64,000 nucleotides of DNA, taken from contig DAIOGK010000018.1 in NCBI GenBank assembly GCA_036745275.1, positions 1-64,000 on the forward strand, read 5' to 3'. Origin of the DNA: JAIUNP01 sp020161975 (GTDB lineage: Bacteria > Pseudomonadota > Alphaproteobacteria > Rhizobiales > Beijerinckiaceae). Positions 33,390-41,487 of this stretch are shown one piece after another. The notes beneath the pieces were generated by a model. The model was given only the letters and a program-made list of their open reading frames with translations. It was not told the origin of the DNA and did no database searches. Every line of letters begins with the position of its first letter. Within the stretch, counting starts at the first letter, position 1. Made by a program: the position numbers and the translations under genes.

Positions 33390-34616
33390 TCAATCCAGCC
33401 GGGACAACAGGACAATGCGGCAGGTGGCTCCTTCCGCTGCGGCCGGCGCGTGACGCTCACGGATCAGGAGGCAATCGGACGCCGCAAGGGTGGAGAGCAT
33501 CGAACTATCCTGCCGGCTGTGCGGCACGACGACGGGCAGGCCGTCCCGCTCGCCGATGATCCGGGCGCGGACATAATCGAGACGCTCGTCATTCTCCTTC
33601 ATCTCAGCGCCCAGGATGGCGGGGCGCGAGGGATCATCTCCGGCGCCGGGATCGCCCAACATCGCACGGATCAGCGGCTGAACGAAGATCAACGAACAAA
33701 CGATTGAAGAAACAGGGTTTCCCGGCAACCCGATCAGCAGCATCTGTCCGAGTTGGCCGAACATCAGCGGCTTGCCGGGGCGCATGGCAATCCGCCAGAA
33801 GCCGAGGTCCATGCCCTCCCTGGCAAGGGCCGATTGCACGAGATCATGGTCGCCCACCGAAGCACCACCAATGGTCAGGAGCACATCCGCACCCGCATTG
33901 CGCGCGGAAAGGATCGAACGCTCAAGACTGGCAAAATCATCCGTGGCGATGGGCAGCAGCAGGGCCTGGCCCCCCGCCGACTCCACCGCAGCGGCAACGG
34001 CGAAGTGATTGGAAGCAATGATCTGGTCCCGGCCGGGCATCTCGCCCGGTTCGACCAGTTCGTCACCGGTCGCGAGAATCGCCACCCGCGGCTTTTTCCG
34101 CACGGGCAGGGTGGCGTGATTCATCGCGGCGGCCAGGCCAAGTTCACGCGCACCAAGGCGTGTCCCTTCCGGAAGAAGCACCTGCTTTTCGCGAAAATCG
34201 AGACCGGCGGCGCGCACGAATCGCCCGCGGGGTTCGGCCTGAAGCGCAGTGATCTCATCGCCATCCGCCGATGCGTTTTCCTGAATGAGGATGGTGTCCG
34301 CGCCGTCGGGCAAAGGGGCGCCGGTAAAAATTCGCACAGCCTCGCCAGAACCGACCGCGCCTGAAAAGCCATGCCCGGCAGCCGTTTGGCCGATCAGGCG
34401 CAGCCGCGCGCCGGGGCGGGCAACGTCAGTTCCACGCACGGCATAGCCATCCATGGCGGAGGTCGCGAAGGGCGGCTGGGTGCGCGTTGCGGCAAGTGGC
34501 AAGGCCAGCGTCCGCCCACGCGCGGTGGACAGCGGGATACGCTCTGCATCGGTCAGGCGGGCTGCGGCGAGAATGCGCGCCAACGCCTCATCCACGGGCA
34601 GCAGCGCGCCAGCCAT
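33390..34616 (-). CDS. moeA: Molybdopterin molybdotransferase
   Basis: MoeA inserts molybdenum into adenylylated molybdopterin. The 408-residue protein has the N-terminal LPVDEALARIL and the domain-linking motif PPFATSAMDGYAVR, then FTGAPLPDGADTILIQE, the MoCF-fold domain (ILATGDELVEPGE, DVLLTIGGASVGDHDLV, RPGKPLMFGQL, GLPGNPVSS). ATG 34616 is chosen because it lies one base after the moaC stop (TGAGATG) and starts at the family N-terminus; the frame is open upstream. It is likely the last gene of a trpC-moaC-moeA operon. Confidence 0.97.
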   Translation of the reverse strand: MAGALLPVDEALARILAAARLTDAERIPLSTARGRTLALPLAATRTQPPFATSAMDGYAVRGTDVARPGARLRLIGQTAAGHGFSGAVGSGEAVRIFTGAPLPDGADTILIQENASADGDEITALQAEPRGRFVRAAGLDFREKQVLLPEGTRLGARELGLAAAMNHATLPVRKKPRVAILATGDELVEPGEMPGRDQIIASNHFAVAAAVESAGGQALLLPIATDDFASLERSILSARNAGADVLLTIGGASVGDHDLVQSALAREGMDLGFWRIAMRPGKPLMFGQLGQMLLIGLPGNPVSSIVCSLIFVQPLIRAMLGDPGAGDDPSRPAILGAEMKENDERLDYVRARIIGERDGLPVVVPHSRQDSSMLSTLAASDCLLIRERHAPAAAEGATCRIVLLSRLD

Positions 34617-34617
34617 C

Positions 34618-35097
34618 TCAGGCCTCACCCGCGCGGTAGTGTCCGCTTTTGCCGCCAAGCTTTTCCAGCAGGCGAATCCCTTCGACCCGCATGTCCTTGT
34701 CCGCCGCCTTCGCCATGTCGTAGATTGTGAGGCATGCGATGGAAACGGCGGTCAACGCCTCCATCTCGACGCCCGTCTGCCCGGCGATTTTCACCGTCGC
34801 AATGACGCGGATCGTGCCCGGCTCCTCAAGCGCAAAATCCACCGCGATCTTGCTGATCAGCAGTGGATGGCAGAGCGGGATCAACTCATGCGTCTTTTTC
34901 GCCGCCATGATGCCGGCGATGCGGGCGGTGGCGAGCACATCGCCCTTTTTCATCGCTCCGGCGCGGATCAACGCCAGCGTCTCCGGCTTCATCACGATTC
35001 GGCCTTCGGCGGTGGCGATGCGTTCCGTCACGGCCTTGGCGGAAACATCCACCATGCTGGCGTTGCCGGCGGCATCAAGGTGAGTGAGGTCGCTCAT
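34618..35097 (-). CDS. moaC: Cyclic pyranopterin monophosphate synthase
   Basis: MoaC forms cyclic pyranopterin monophosphate from the MoaA product, the first committed step of molybdenum cofactor synthesis. The 159-residue sequence has LTHLDAAGNASMVDVS, AVTERIATAEGRI, KKGDVLATARIAGIMAAKKT, LIPLCHPLLISKIAVD and the catalytic GQTGVEMEALTAVSIACLTIYDM split over the active-site His and Lys. The start overlaps the trpC stop (ATGA), and the stop is 1 nt before moeA. Confidence 0.98.
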   Translation of the reverse strand: MSDLTHLDAAGNASMVDVSAKAVTERIATAEGRIVMKPETLALIRAGAMKKGDVLATARIAGIMAAKKTHELIPLCHPLLISKIAVDFALEEPGTIRVIATVKIAGQTGVEMEALTAVSIACLTIYDMAKAADKDMRVEGIRLLEKLGGKSGHYRAGEA

Positions 35098-35903
35098 GCA
35101 GCGCCTGCCAGTCCGCCGCCGAGGAGGGCGCGGGTCGCGGCGGTCACATCCTGCTGGCGCATCAGGCTTTCACCGACGAGGAAGGTGCGGATGCCGACGC
35201 CTTCGAGAAAGCGGCAATCATCGTTGGTGAAGATACCACTCTCGCCCACCAGCAGCCGGTCTTTCGGCACTGTCGGCGCGAGGGTGGCGGAAACCTCCAG
35301 CGAGAGCGTGAACGTCCGCAGGTCCCGGTTGTTGATGCCAACCATGCGGCAGGGCAGGGCCAGCGCCCGGTCGAGTTCGGCAGCGTCATGCACTTCTACC
35401 AGAACATCCATGCCAAGACCGTGGGCGGTTTCAACGAGCGCGCGCGCTTCAGCATCGCTCACACCGGCCATGATCACGAGGATGCAATCGGTGCCGAGCG
35501 CGCGCGATTCAAAGACCTGATACGGCTCGTAGAGAAAATCCTTGCGGATGCAGGGCAGGGCACAGGCCTCGCGCGCGGTGGTCAGATAGTCGTTCGCGCC
35601 CTGAAACCACGGCGTATCGGTGAGCACGGAAAGGCAGGCCGCGCCACCCGCCGCATAGGCCTTGGCCAGCGTCGCAGGATCGAAATCGGCGCGGATCAGC
35701 CCCTTGGAGGGGCTGGCTTTCTTGATCTCGGCGATCAGTCCGTATCGCCCCTCGGCATGGGCGGCTTCCAATGCGCGGATAAACCCGCGAGGCGGGGAGG
35801 CGGCCGCCGCACGGCGCTCGATCTCGACCTGTGGCACAGCAACCTTTGCTGCGGCGATTTCGGCGCGTTTGGTGGCTTCGATCTTCTTCAGGATGTCGGA
35901 CAT
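35094..35903 (-). CDS. trpC: Indole-3-glycerol phosphate synthase
   Basis: This (beta/alpha)8 enzyme closes the indole ring in tryptophan synthesis. The 269-residue protein shows LIAEIKKASPSKGLI, LSVLTDTPWFQGANDYL, PCIRKDFLYEPYQV, EVHDAAELDRAL, VGINNRDLRTFTLSL, LVGESGIFTNDD and GIRTFLVGESLMR. trpD, which normally precedes trpC in related genomes, is absent here; the upstream neighbour is a small membrane protein 40 nt away. The gene overlaps moaC by 4 bp. Confidence 0.98.
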   Translation of the reverse strand: MSDILKKIEATKRAEIAAAKVAVPQVEIERRAAAASPPRGFIRALEAAHAEGRYGLIAEIKKASPSKGLIRADFDPATLAKAYAAGGAACLSVLTDTPWFQGANDYLTTAREACALPCIRKDFLYEPYQVFESRALGTDCILVIMAGVSDAEARALVETAHGLGMDVLVEVHDAAELDRALALPCRMVGINNRDLRTFTLSLEVSATLAPTVPKDRLLVGESGIFTNDDCRFLEGVGIRTFLVGESLMRQQDVTAATRALLGGGLAGAA

Positions 35904-35943
35904 GGCCCTGTTGAACTCTCTCTTGCCCGGTTTGTCGAGTAGG

Positions 35944-36210
35944 TCAGAGTGCCTTCCAGTAACGCAGGAAAGCCTCAGCCGTCACGGCGCCAGCCGGGCG
36001 GCGCGGATCAATCATGAAAACCAGCCACGGCACCAGCACAGCAAGGATTGCGACCACGGCAATGACCGGCGCCAGGCCGATCCAGAAGGCCGCCGTCGTG
36101 AAGACTGCGCTCTGGCCTTCCTGAATGTTGCCAAACACGATGGCAAGACCGCCAACGAAGGCAAAAAGGCCAAACCAGCGCAGGTGCAGCAGAACAAGCT
36201 TTCCGATCAT
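35944..36210 (-). CDS. Two-helix membrane protein of unknown function
   Basis: This is an 88-residue protein with two predicted membrane helices: LHLRWFGLFAFVGGLAIVFG and FWIGLAPVIAVVAILAVLVP. It ends in a short cytoplasmic tail with RRPAGAVTAEAFLRYWKAL. I do not recognise a named family. ATG 36210 is chosen because it follows the queF stop by 4 nt and starts a sensible membrane protein; the open frame continues upstream only as an overlap with queF. Coupling to queF is likely, but no functional link is evident. Confidence 0.7.
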   Translation of the reverse strand: MIGKLVLLHLRWFGLFAFVGGLAIVFGNIQEGQSAVFTTAAFWIGLAPVIAVVAILAVLVPWLVFMIDPRRPAGAVTAEAFLRYWKAL

Positions 36211-36214
36211 GGCT

Positions 36215-36664
36215 TCACCGTGCACGGTAGGGCGGTACACCCTGGTCCGGCACCCACAGTCCCGGCGGCGGGGCAGCGGTCTGCCAGAACACATCGATGG
36301 GAATGCCGCCGCGCGGATACCAGTAACCGCCGATGCGCAACCACTCGGGATGCAGCAGATCCACGAGCTTCTTGCCGATCGCGACGGTGCAATCCTCGTG
36401 AAAGGCACCATGGTTGCGGAAGCTGGTGAGATAAAGTTTTAGCGATTTCGATTCCACCAGCCATTCGCCGGGCAGATAATCGATCACCAGAATGCCGAAA
36501 TCGGGCTGGCCGGTCACCGGGCAGATGGAGGTGAACTCAGGCGCCGTGAAACGCGCAAGATAGTTCGCGCCCTTGTGCGGGTTCGGCACACGGTCAAGCC
36601 GCGCCTCATCGGGCGAAGCGGGAATGGCGCTGGGCTGGCCAAGGTGAAGGGTATCGATCGCCAA
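36215..36664 (-). CDS. queF: 7-cyano-7-deazaguanine reductase QueF
   Basis: It reduces preQ0 to preQ1 in queuosine tRNA modification. This is the short, unimodular type. It has the catalytic EFTSICPVTGQPDFG (Cys48 and Asp55 in this numbering), the substrate-binding ESKSLKLYLTSFRNHGAFHE and the QueF core YWYPRGGIPIDVFW. There is no ATG at the N-terminus: in-frame TTG codons occur at 36739, 36700 and 36664. TTG 36664 is preferred because it gives a family-length N-terminus (AIDTLHLGQ), but its ribosome site is weak. The catalytic residues and C-terminus are intact. Confidence 0.93.
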   Translation of the reverse strand: MAIDTLHLGQPSAIPASPDEARLDRVPNPHKGANYLARFTAPEFTSICPVTGQPDFGILVIDYLPGEWLVESKSLKLYLTSFRNHGAFHEDCTVAIGKKLVDLLHPEWLRIGGYWYPRGGIPIDVFWQTAAPPPGLWVPDQGVPPYRAR

Positions 36665-36739
36665 AGGACTGCTCTTTTCTGGGGGCGCCGGGAACGGCAA
36701 TTTTCCGCACCTTTGGCACGATCCAGCCCCGAAGGACAA

Positions 36740-37126
36740 GTTCGACGTATGAACCTGTTACACCTTGCCGCAAGGTCCGAAGCTCCGGCGGAGCACTGAC
36801 ACGACCGCTCTGTGCAGGCGGGGCACAGCGATTTCACTCGGCCGCCACGCCAGGAAGGCTCATGTGAGTTCAAGGGCCATTGCGACGGCTCCTGCTATCA
36901 TAGCTTCGAGATTTCCTCTCGGAATGCTTCTGTCAAAGTCCGCTACCCAAGGCACATCCCGGGTGTGCGCCGACAATGGCTCATTCGCATAAGACATATT
37001 ATGGAACCAATTGATGTGTGGAACAGCCATTGAAAGCTCGTTCCGTTGCTTCACTGAAGCTGACTGGCCGGGCCATCTGCCACCGCGCATCATCCCTGCG
37101 TATCACGCAACCGCACACGCGCCGGA
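36740..37126. other. Low-GC gap without a supported gene
   Basis: This 387-bp stretch is less GC-rich than its surroundings (for example around 36890-37030). A minus-strand frame (36860-37093) can encode up to 77 residues, but its codon third positions are not GC-biased like the neighbours and it lacks a ribosome binding site. No tRNA, terminator or riboswitch was recognised. It may contain the queF promoter or remnants of lost DNA. Confidence 0.4.
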
Positions 37127-37456
37127 TCAGCGGCCACGCCGGGCCATGTCGAGCGGCAGACAGTCGCGCCGCCCGGCTTCAAAGCAGGCTTCCAGCTTTT
37201 GCAGGCGCACGAACTCATGCACGATCCACAGGCCGCCGTAAATCAACGCGCCGGTCACGGCGATGGCAGCGAGGTTGGCATACCAATGCTTGCGAAAGGC
37301 AATCCGGTCGAACCAGCGGTTTTCGTTGGCTGGCACGCCATCGGGCCGTCCGCTGGCCAGCGGGCGCACACCACTGCAGGAGATGAGCGTGGTGACACGT
37401 TCAACCGGCATCGTGGATGATGCCTCAGTGCCACCCGTCTGGTTCTGCAACGCCAT
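37127..37456 (-). CDS. Small single-pass membrane protein, hypothetical
   Basis: This is a 109-residue ORF. The N-terminal half is polar; one hydrophobic helix (NLAAIAVTGALIYGGLWIV) lies at about residues 61-79; and the tail contains two Cys (EACFEAGRRDCLPLDMARR). No family is recognised. Codon use is in line with real genes of the window, and the ATG at 37456 is preceded by GGAG at about 13 nt, a little far. It may be a genuine small membrane protein; evidence is moderate. It sits between the low-GC gap and the MBL-fold hydrolase gene. Confidence 0.5.
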   Translation of the reverse strand: MALQNQTGGTEASSTMPVERVTTLISCSGVRPLASGRPDGVPANENRWFDRIAFRKHWYANLAAIAVTGALIYGGLWIVHEFVRLQKLEACFEAGRRDCLPLDMARRGR

Positions 37457-37526
37457 GGGGCACCCTGCTCCGACCCGTTAACCATATCCTTGCGCGAATT
37501 CGCGTCCGGTTTCCAGCAGATTCATT

Positions 37527-38324
37527 TCAGTCGAGCATGATGCGCAGACCGTCATAGGCCGGCACAATCGTATCCGGCAGGCTCGCTGCAAGCGTCCGGT
37601 AATCGAGATCGGTATGCAGATTGGTCAAAACGGCACGGCGTGGCGTCATGCGGGCGATCCACTCCAGCGCTTCAGGCAACGAGAAATGGGTGGGATGGCG
37701 GGTTGGCCTCAGAGCATCGAGCACCCAAAGGTCAAGACCGGTCAGTGCCTTGATTGATTCCTCGGGAATCTCATTGACATCAGGGCTATAGACCGCGTTG
37801 CTCACCTTGAGACCCAGGCAGTCGATATCGCCATGGATGAGCCGAAAGGTTTCAAAGGTGAGGGCGCCCCCCCTGCCCTCGATTGTGATCGGCGTGCCCA
37901 TGCGCACCTCGTGCAGGTTGAGAATGGGCGGATAGTTTGAGCCCACCGGCTGCACGAAACAATAGCTGAAACGGCTCATCATGGAGCGGGCAGTCGGCGC
38001 GTCGGCATAAACGTCGATCTGGCGACGGTTGAGGATTGTCAGCGGGCGCAGATCATCAAGGCCGTGGGTATGATCGGCGTGATCATGGGTCAGGATCACG
38101 CCGTCGAGATGGTCGATGCCCACGCCGAGCAACTGTTCGCGCAGGTCCGGCGAGGTGTCGATCAGCACACGGGTGATGCCATCGGTGCTTTCGCGCTCCA
38201 CCAGCGCCGAGCAGCGCCGGCGCCGGTTGCGAGGTTCGTCCGGGTCGCAGGCGCCCCAGCCTTGCCCCACGCGGGGCACACCGCCGGAGGAACCACAGCC
38301 AAGAAGGGTGATGTACGTCGTCAT
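37527..38324 (-). CDS. MBL-fold metallohydrolase (PhnP/beta-CASP-less type)
   Basis: This is a 265-residue metallo-beta-lactamase-fold protein. The metal motif is ILTHDHADHTHGLDDLR, with a second His in RLIHGDIDCLGL and a third in NLHTDLDY. The N-terminal LLGCGSSGGVPRVGQGWGACDP and the NRRRRCSALVE stretch are typical of the family found next to tatD and metG in alphaproteobacteria (PhnP-like phosphodiesterase relatives). Substrate unknown. ATG 38324 is the family start. Here a lytic transglycosylase gene on the other strand separates it from tatD. Confidence 0.88.
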   Translation of the reverse strand: MTTYITLLGCGSSGGVPRVGQGWGACDPDEPRNRRRRCSALVERESTDGITRVLIDTSPDLREQLLGVGIDHLDGVILTHDHADHTHGLDDLRPLTILNRRQIDVYADAPTARSMMSRFSYCFVQPVGSNYPPILNLHEVRMGTPITIEGRGGALTFETFRLIHGDIDCLGLKVSNAVYSPDVNEIPEESIKALTGLDLWVLDALRPTRHPTHFSLPEALEWIARMTPRRAVLTNLHTDLDYRTLAASLPDTIVPAYDGLRIMLD

Positions 38325-38455
38325 TGCCTGCGATGTTTCGCACATCGTCCGCATGGCTTCAATGCGTCATTGCATGGCCCGAAATGGGGCTTTGCCTCGA
38401 TTTCGTCAATTTGTTCAGGTGTTTGCGCGCTCTCTTATTGGCTCGGAGCCGAACC

Positions 38456-38923
38456 ATGACACCACGGATCGCAGGTTTTGCGCTCACACTCGCCCTTGCC
38501 GGCTGCAACACAATGCAGGAGCCCGAGGCAAAACTGTCTGACGACCGGGCGCTGGCTGCCACCGCGCCGGCGAACGGGCTGGACCTGAAAATCGCGCAAC
38601 ATGCGGAAAAATACAATATTCCCCCGCGCCTGCTGCATCGCGTTGTGAAACGCGAGAGCAACTACAACCCCGCAGCCCGGAACGGTCCCTATTGGGGGCT
38701 GATGCAGATCCGCCACGATACGGCGAAGGGCATGGGCTATTCCGGTCCGGCCAGCGGCCTGCTCGATGCGGACACGAACCTGCGCTATGCCGGCGCTTAT
38801 CTGGCCAATGCCTATCGCGTCTCCGGCGGTAACGAGGATCGCGCGGTGCGGCTTTATGCCGGCGGTTATTATTACGAGGCCAAGCGCAAGGGTATACTGG
38901 GCCAGATGATCAAGGCCAATTAG
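38456..38923 (+). CDS. Lytic transglycosylase-like lipoprotein (SLT domain)
   Basis: This is a 155-residue precursor. The N-terminus is a lipoprotein signal: MTPRIAGFALTLALAGC with the lipobox LAGC, so it should be anchored in a membrane. The mature part has the lysozyme-like SLT fold: RLLHRVVKRESNYNPAAR with the likely catalytic Glu, then YWGLMQIRHDTAKGMGY and YAGGYYYEAKRKG. It probably cleaves peptidoglycan glycan strands. CGGAG lies 8 nt before ATG 38456. It interrupts the conserved metG-tatD-MBL gene order from the opposite strand and overlaps the tatD 3' end by 14 bp. Confidence 0.88.
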   Translation: MTPRIAGFALTLALAGCNTMQEPEAKLSDDRALAATAPANGLDLKIAQHAEKYNIPPRLLHRVVKRESNYNPAARNGPYWGLMQIRHDTAKGMGYSGPASGLLDADTNLRYAGAYLANAYRVSGGNEDRAVRLYAGGYYYEAKRKGILGQMIKAN

Positions 38924-39692
38924 GCAACTTTGAAAACAGGCGCTGGGCGTTTTCGGTGGTGATCCGCGCAATATCCGCGCGCGGCACCCCCTTCACATCG
39001 GCAAGCACGTCCGCCGTGTGACGCACAAAGGCCGGTTCGTTGCGCTTTCCGCGATGCGGCGTCGGGGCAAGATAGGGCGCATCCGTTTCCACGAGGAGCC
39101 TGTCTATCGGTGCCGCGGCAGCGATGTCGCGAATGTCCTGGCTGTTCTTGAAGGTCAGGATGCCGGAAAACGACAGATAGAGCCCCAGTGCCAGCCCGCG
39201 TCGGGCGAGTTCCGACCCGGACGAAAAGCAATGCAACACGGCGGGAAACGCGCCTTTGCTGTGCTCGTCCTCTAGAATGGCGATCATGTCATCATCCGCC
39301 GCACGCGCGTGGATCACCAGCGGCAGGCCGGTGATGCGCGCCGCCGCAATGTGCCGGCGGAAGGACGCCGCCTGGGCTGCAGGTGTCGCCTTGTCATAGA
39401 AATAATCGAGCCCCGCTTCGCCGATTGCGACGCATTTCGGGTGCCGTGACAGCTCCACCAGCGTTTCGGTGGCGGTGTCCGGCTCCTCCGCAGTGCTATT
39501 GGGGTGGGTGCCGATCGAGAAGAACACCTCCGGGTTCGCCTCGGCGATGGCGCGATAGATCGCGGCGTTCTTCACCTTGGTCGAGATGGTGATCATCCGT
39601 CCGACGCCGGCAGCCTCTGCCCGGGCGACGAGCGCCGGAACGCCTTCGCTGAAATCGGGAAAATCGAGGTGGCAATGAGTATCGATCAGCAT
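38910..39692 (-). CDS. tatD: TatD family metal-dependent hydrolase
   Basis: This is a TIM-barrel hydrolase of 260 residues, with DNase or editing activity in the family. Metal ligands are visible in order: IDTHCHLDFPDF (His-His), GEAGLDYFYDKA (Glu), LPLVIHARAADDD (His), VLHCFSSGSE (His), and LVETDAPYLAP (Asp). It matches the TatD/YcfH subgroup that lies next to metG. The start is ATG 39692, 117 nt after the metG stop. Confidence 0.95.
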   Translation of the reverse strand: MLIDTHCHLDFPDFSEGVPALVARAEAAGVGRMITISTKVKNAAIYRAIAEANPEVFFSIGTHPNSTAEEPDTATETLVELSRHPKCVAIGEAGLDYFYDKATPAAQAASFRRHIAAARITGLPLVIHARAADDDMIAILEDEHSKGAFPAVLHCFSSGSELARRGLALGLYLSFSGILTFKNSQDIRDIAAAAPIDRLLVETDAPYLAPTPHRGKRNEPAFVRHTADVLADVKGVPRADIARITTENAQRLFSKLPNWP

Positions 39693-39809
39693 GGTCTGAG
39701 CACTTCATCATGGCCGGCCCACAGCAGCGATGCGCCAGCTTTCAAAACACGGATCGGGCCAGCGCGCCGTTGAGGCTCGCCACAGGGGCGAGCATGGCGA
39801 ACCTTCGTT

Positions 39810-41369
39810 CTAGCCGCCCTTGCCCTCTTCCGCCTCGACAAAGCGCGGGAAGATGGCGGCGGGCACCGGCAGCGGCGTCCCGGATTTCAGTCGGTGCAGC
39901 GCACCGAGATGCGCAAAATCCCGTTGATCCGCCGGAATGGCCAGAAGATCGAGCAGCTTTTCAGATGCATTCGGTGTGAACGGCTGGGTGAGAATCGCGA
40001 ACTGGCGCAGCGCTTCTGCTGTCACATAAAGCACAGTGTCCATGCGGATCGGGTTCAGCTTCTTCAGCTTCCACGGCTCTTCGGCAGCAAAATAGCGGTT
40101 CGTATCGCCGATAAGCCCCCAGATGGTGCTGAGTGCCTGATGCATCTGGAAGTCATCCATCGCCGCACGCACGCTATCGATGGCGCCATCAAGCGCGGTC
40201 AGCAGCACCTGATCCTGCGGTGCGTAAAGGCCCGGCGCCGGCACCTTGCCATCGCAGTTCTTGTTGATCATCGACAGGGAGCGCTGGGCCAGATTGCCGA
40301 AGTCGTTGGCAAGATCGGCGTTGATGCGGTTGACGATGCCCTCGTGGCTGTAGCTGCCATCCTGCCCGAAGGAGATTTCCCGGAGCAGGAAATAGCGCAG
40401 CGCATCCTTGCCGTAATAGGCAGCCATCTCCATCGGATCGACGACATTGCCGAGCGATTTCGACATTTTCTCCCCCTTGTTGGAGAGAAATCCGTGGCAG
40501 AACACACGCCGGGGCACAGGCACGCCGGCGCTCATCAGGAACGCCGGCCAGAACACGGTGTGGAAGCGGACAATATCCTTGCCGATCAGATGCAGGTTGG
40601 CCGGCCAGTATTTCCAGCGCGGCGCGGTCTCGTCGGGATAGCCGGCGGCGGTAATGTAGTTGGTCAGCGCGTCGACCCAGACATACATCACGTGCTCTTT
40701 CGAGCCCGGAACCGGCACGCCCCAATCGAAGGTGTTGCGGCTGATCGACAGGTCCTTCAGGCCGCGCTTAACGAAGCTCAGCACCTCGTTGCGGCGGGTA
40801 TCCGGTCCGATGAAATCCGGCTGCTCGTCGTAGAGTTTCAGCAGGCGGTCCTGATAGGCCGAAAGGCGGAAGAAGTAGCTCTCCTCCTCCACCCACTCGA
40901 CAGGGGCGCCGGAGGGCGCAGTCTTCTTCCCATCGGGATGGGTGGTGATATCGTCCTCGTCGAAATAGGCCTCATCGCGAACCGAGTACCAGCCGGAATA
41001 TTTGGCGAGATAGATATCGCCATTGGCTTCCATCTTCTGCCACAGCGCCTGCGACGCCTCGTAATGGCGCGGCTCGGAAGTGCGGATGAAATCGTCGTTG
41101 GTGGCGTCGAGCGCCGGCCCCATGTCGCGGAAGGCCTGCGCATTGCGGGTTGCGAGATCGCGCACCGGCAGCCCCTCGCGCTTGGCGGTCTGGAGCATCT
41201 TGAGGCCATGCTCATCGGTGCCGGTGAGGAAGAACACATCCTTCCCGTCGAGGCGCTGGAACCGCGCAATGGCATCCGCTGCCATCAGTTCATAGGCATG
41301 GCCGAGATGCGGCTTGCCGTTGGGGTAGGAAATGGCGGTGGTGAGGTAAAAGGTCTGCTTCTTGGACAT
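39810..41369 (-). CDS. metG: Methionine--tRNA ligase
   Basis: This is a class I synthetase of 519 residues. The HIGH motif is YPNGKPHLGHAYE (residues 15-27), and KMSKS is exact (KGEKMSKSLGN, about residue 300). The connective peptide lacks the zinc-binding Cys cluster; the region that would hold it reads YFDEDDITTHPDGKK. There is no C-terminal tRNA-binding (dimerisation) domain. This is the compact alphaproteobacterial type. AAGGA is 3-4 nt before ATG 41369. Confidence 0.97.
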   Translation of the reverse strand: MSKKQTFYLTTAISYPNGKPHLGHAYELMAADAIARFQRLDGKDVFFLTGTDEHGLKMLQTAKREGLPVRDLATRNAQAFRDMGPALDATNDDFIRTSEPRHYEASQALWQKMEANGDIYLAKYSGWYSVRDEAYFDEDDITTHPDGKKTAPSGAPVEWVEEESYFFRLSAYQDRLLKLYDEQPDFIGPDTRRNEVLSFVKRGLKDLSISRNTFDWGVPVPGSKEHVMYVWVDALTNYITAAGYPDETAPRWKYWPANLHLIGKDIVRFHTVFWPAFLMSAGVPVPRRVFCHGFLSNKGEKMSKSLGNVVDPMEMAAYYGKDALRYFLLREISFGQDGSYSHEGIVNRINADLANDFGNLAQRSLSMINKNCDGKVPAPGLYAPQDQVLLTALDGAIDSVRAAMDDFQMHQALSTIWGLIGDTNRYFAAEEPWKLKKLNPIRMDTVLYVTAEALRQFAILTQPFTPNASEKLLDLLAIPADQRDFAHLGALHRLKSGTPLPVPAAIFPRFVEAEEGKGG

Positions 41370-41378
41370 ATCCTTCCC

Positions 41379-41447
41379 CTACTCCCAACCACGCGATTTG
41401 GGAACGGGGTTCTTGCAGCCCTCGTAAACGGACTTTGCGGCAGGCAT
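41379..41447 (-). other. 22-codon ORF between eno and metG
   Basis: ATG 41447 to TAG 41379 encodes MPAAKSVYEGCKNPVPKSR and ends GWE. It reads like a protein tail, but there is no ribosome binding site before the ATG, and the frame is open a few codons upstream to a TGA. It may be a microprotein, a leader or chance. Confidence 0.2.
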
Positions 41448-41487
41448 GGCCCGCGACCGGCGCGGACCATGATCCCTTCACAATGCC

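Noticed and set aside
36665..37000. preQ1 riboswitch ahead of queF
   Set aside because: I could not find the compact hairpin and A-rich tail expected of preQ1 classes in the minus-strand leader.
36860..37093. 77-codon minus-strand ORF in the low-GC gap
   Set aside because: No ribosome binding site, non-GC-biased third positions and no family resemblance; kept only as a note on the gap.
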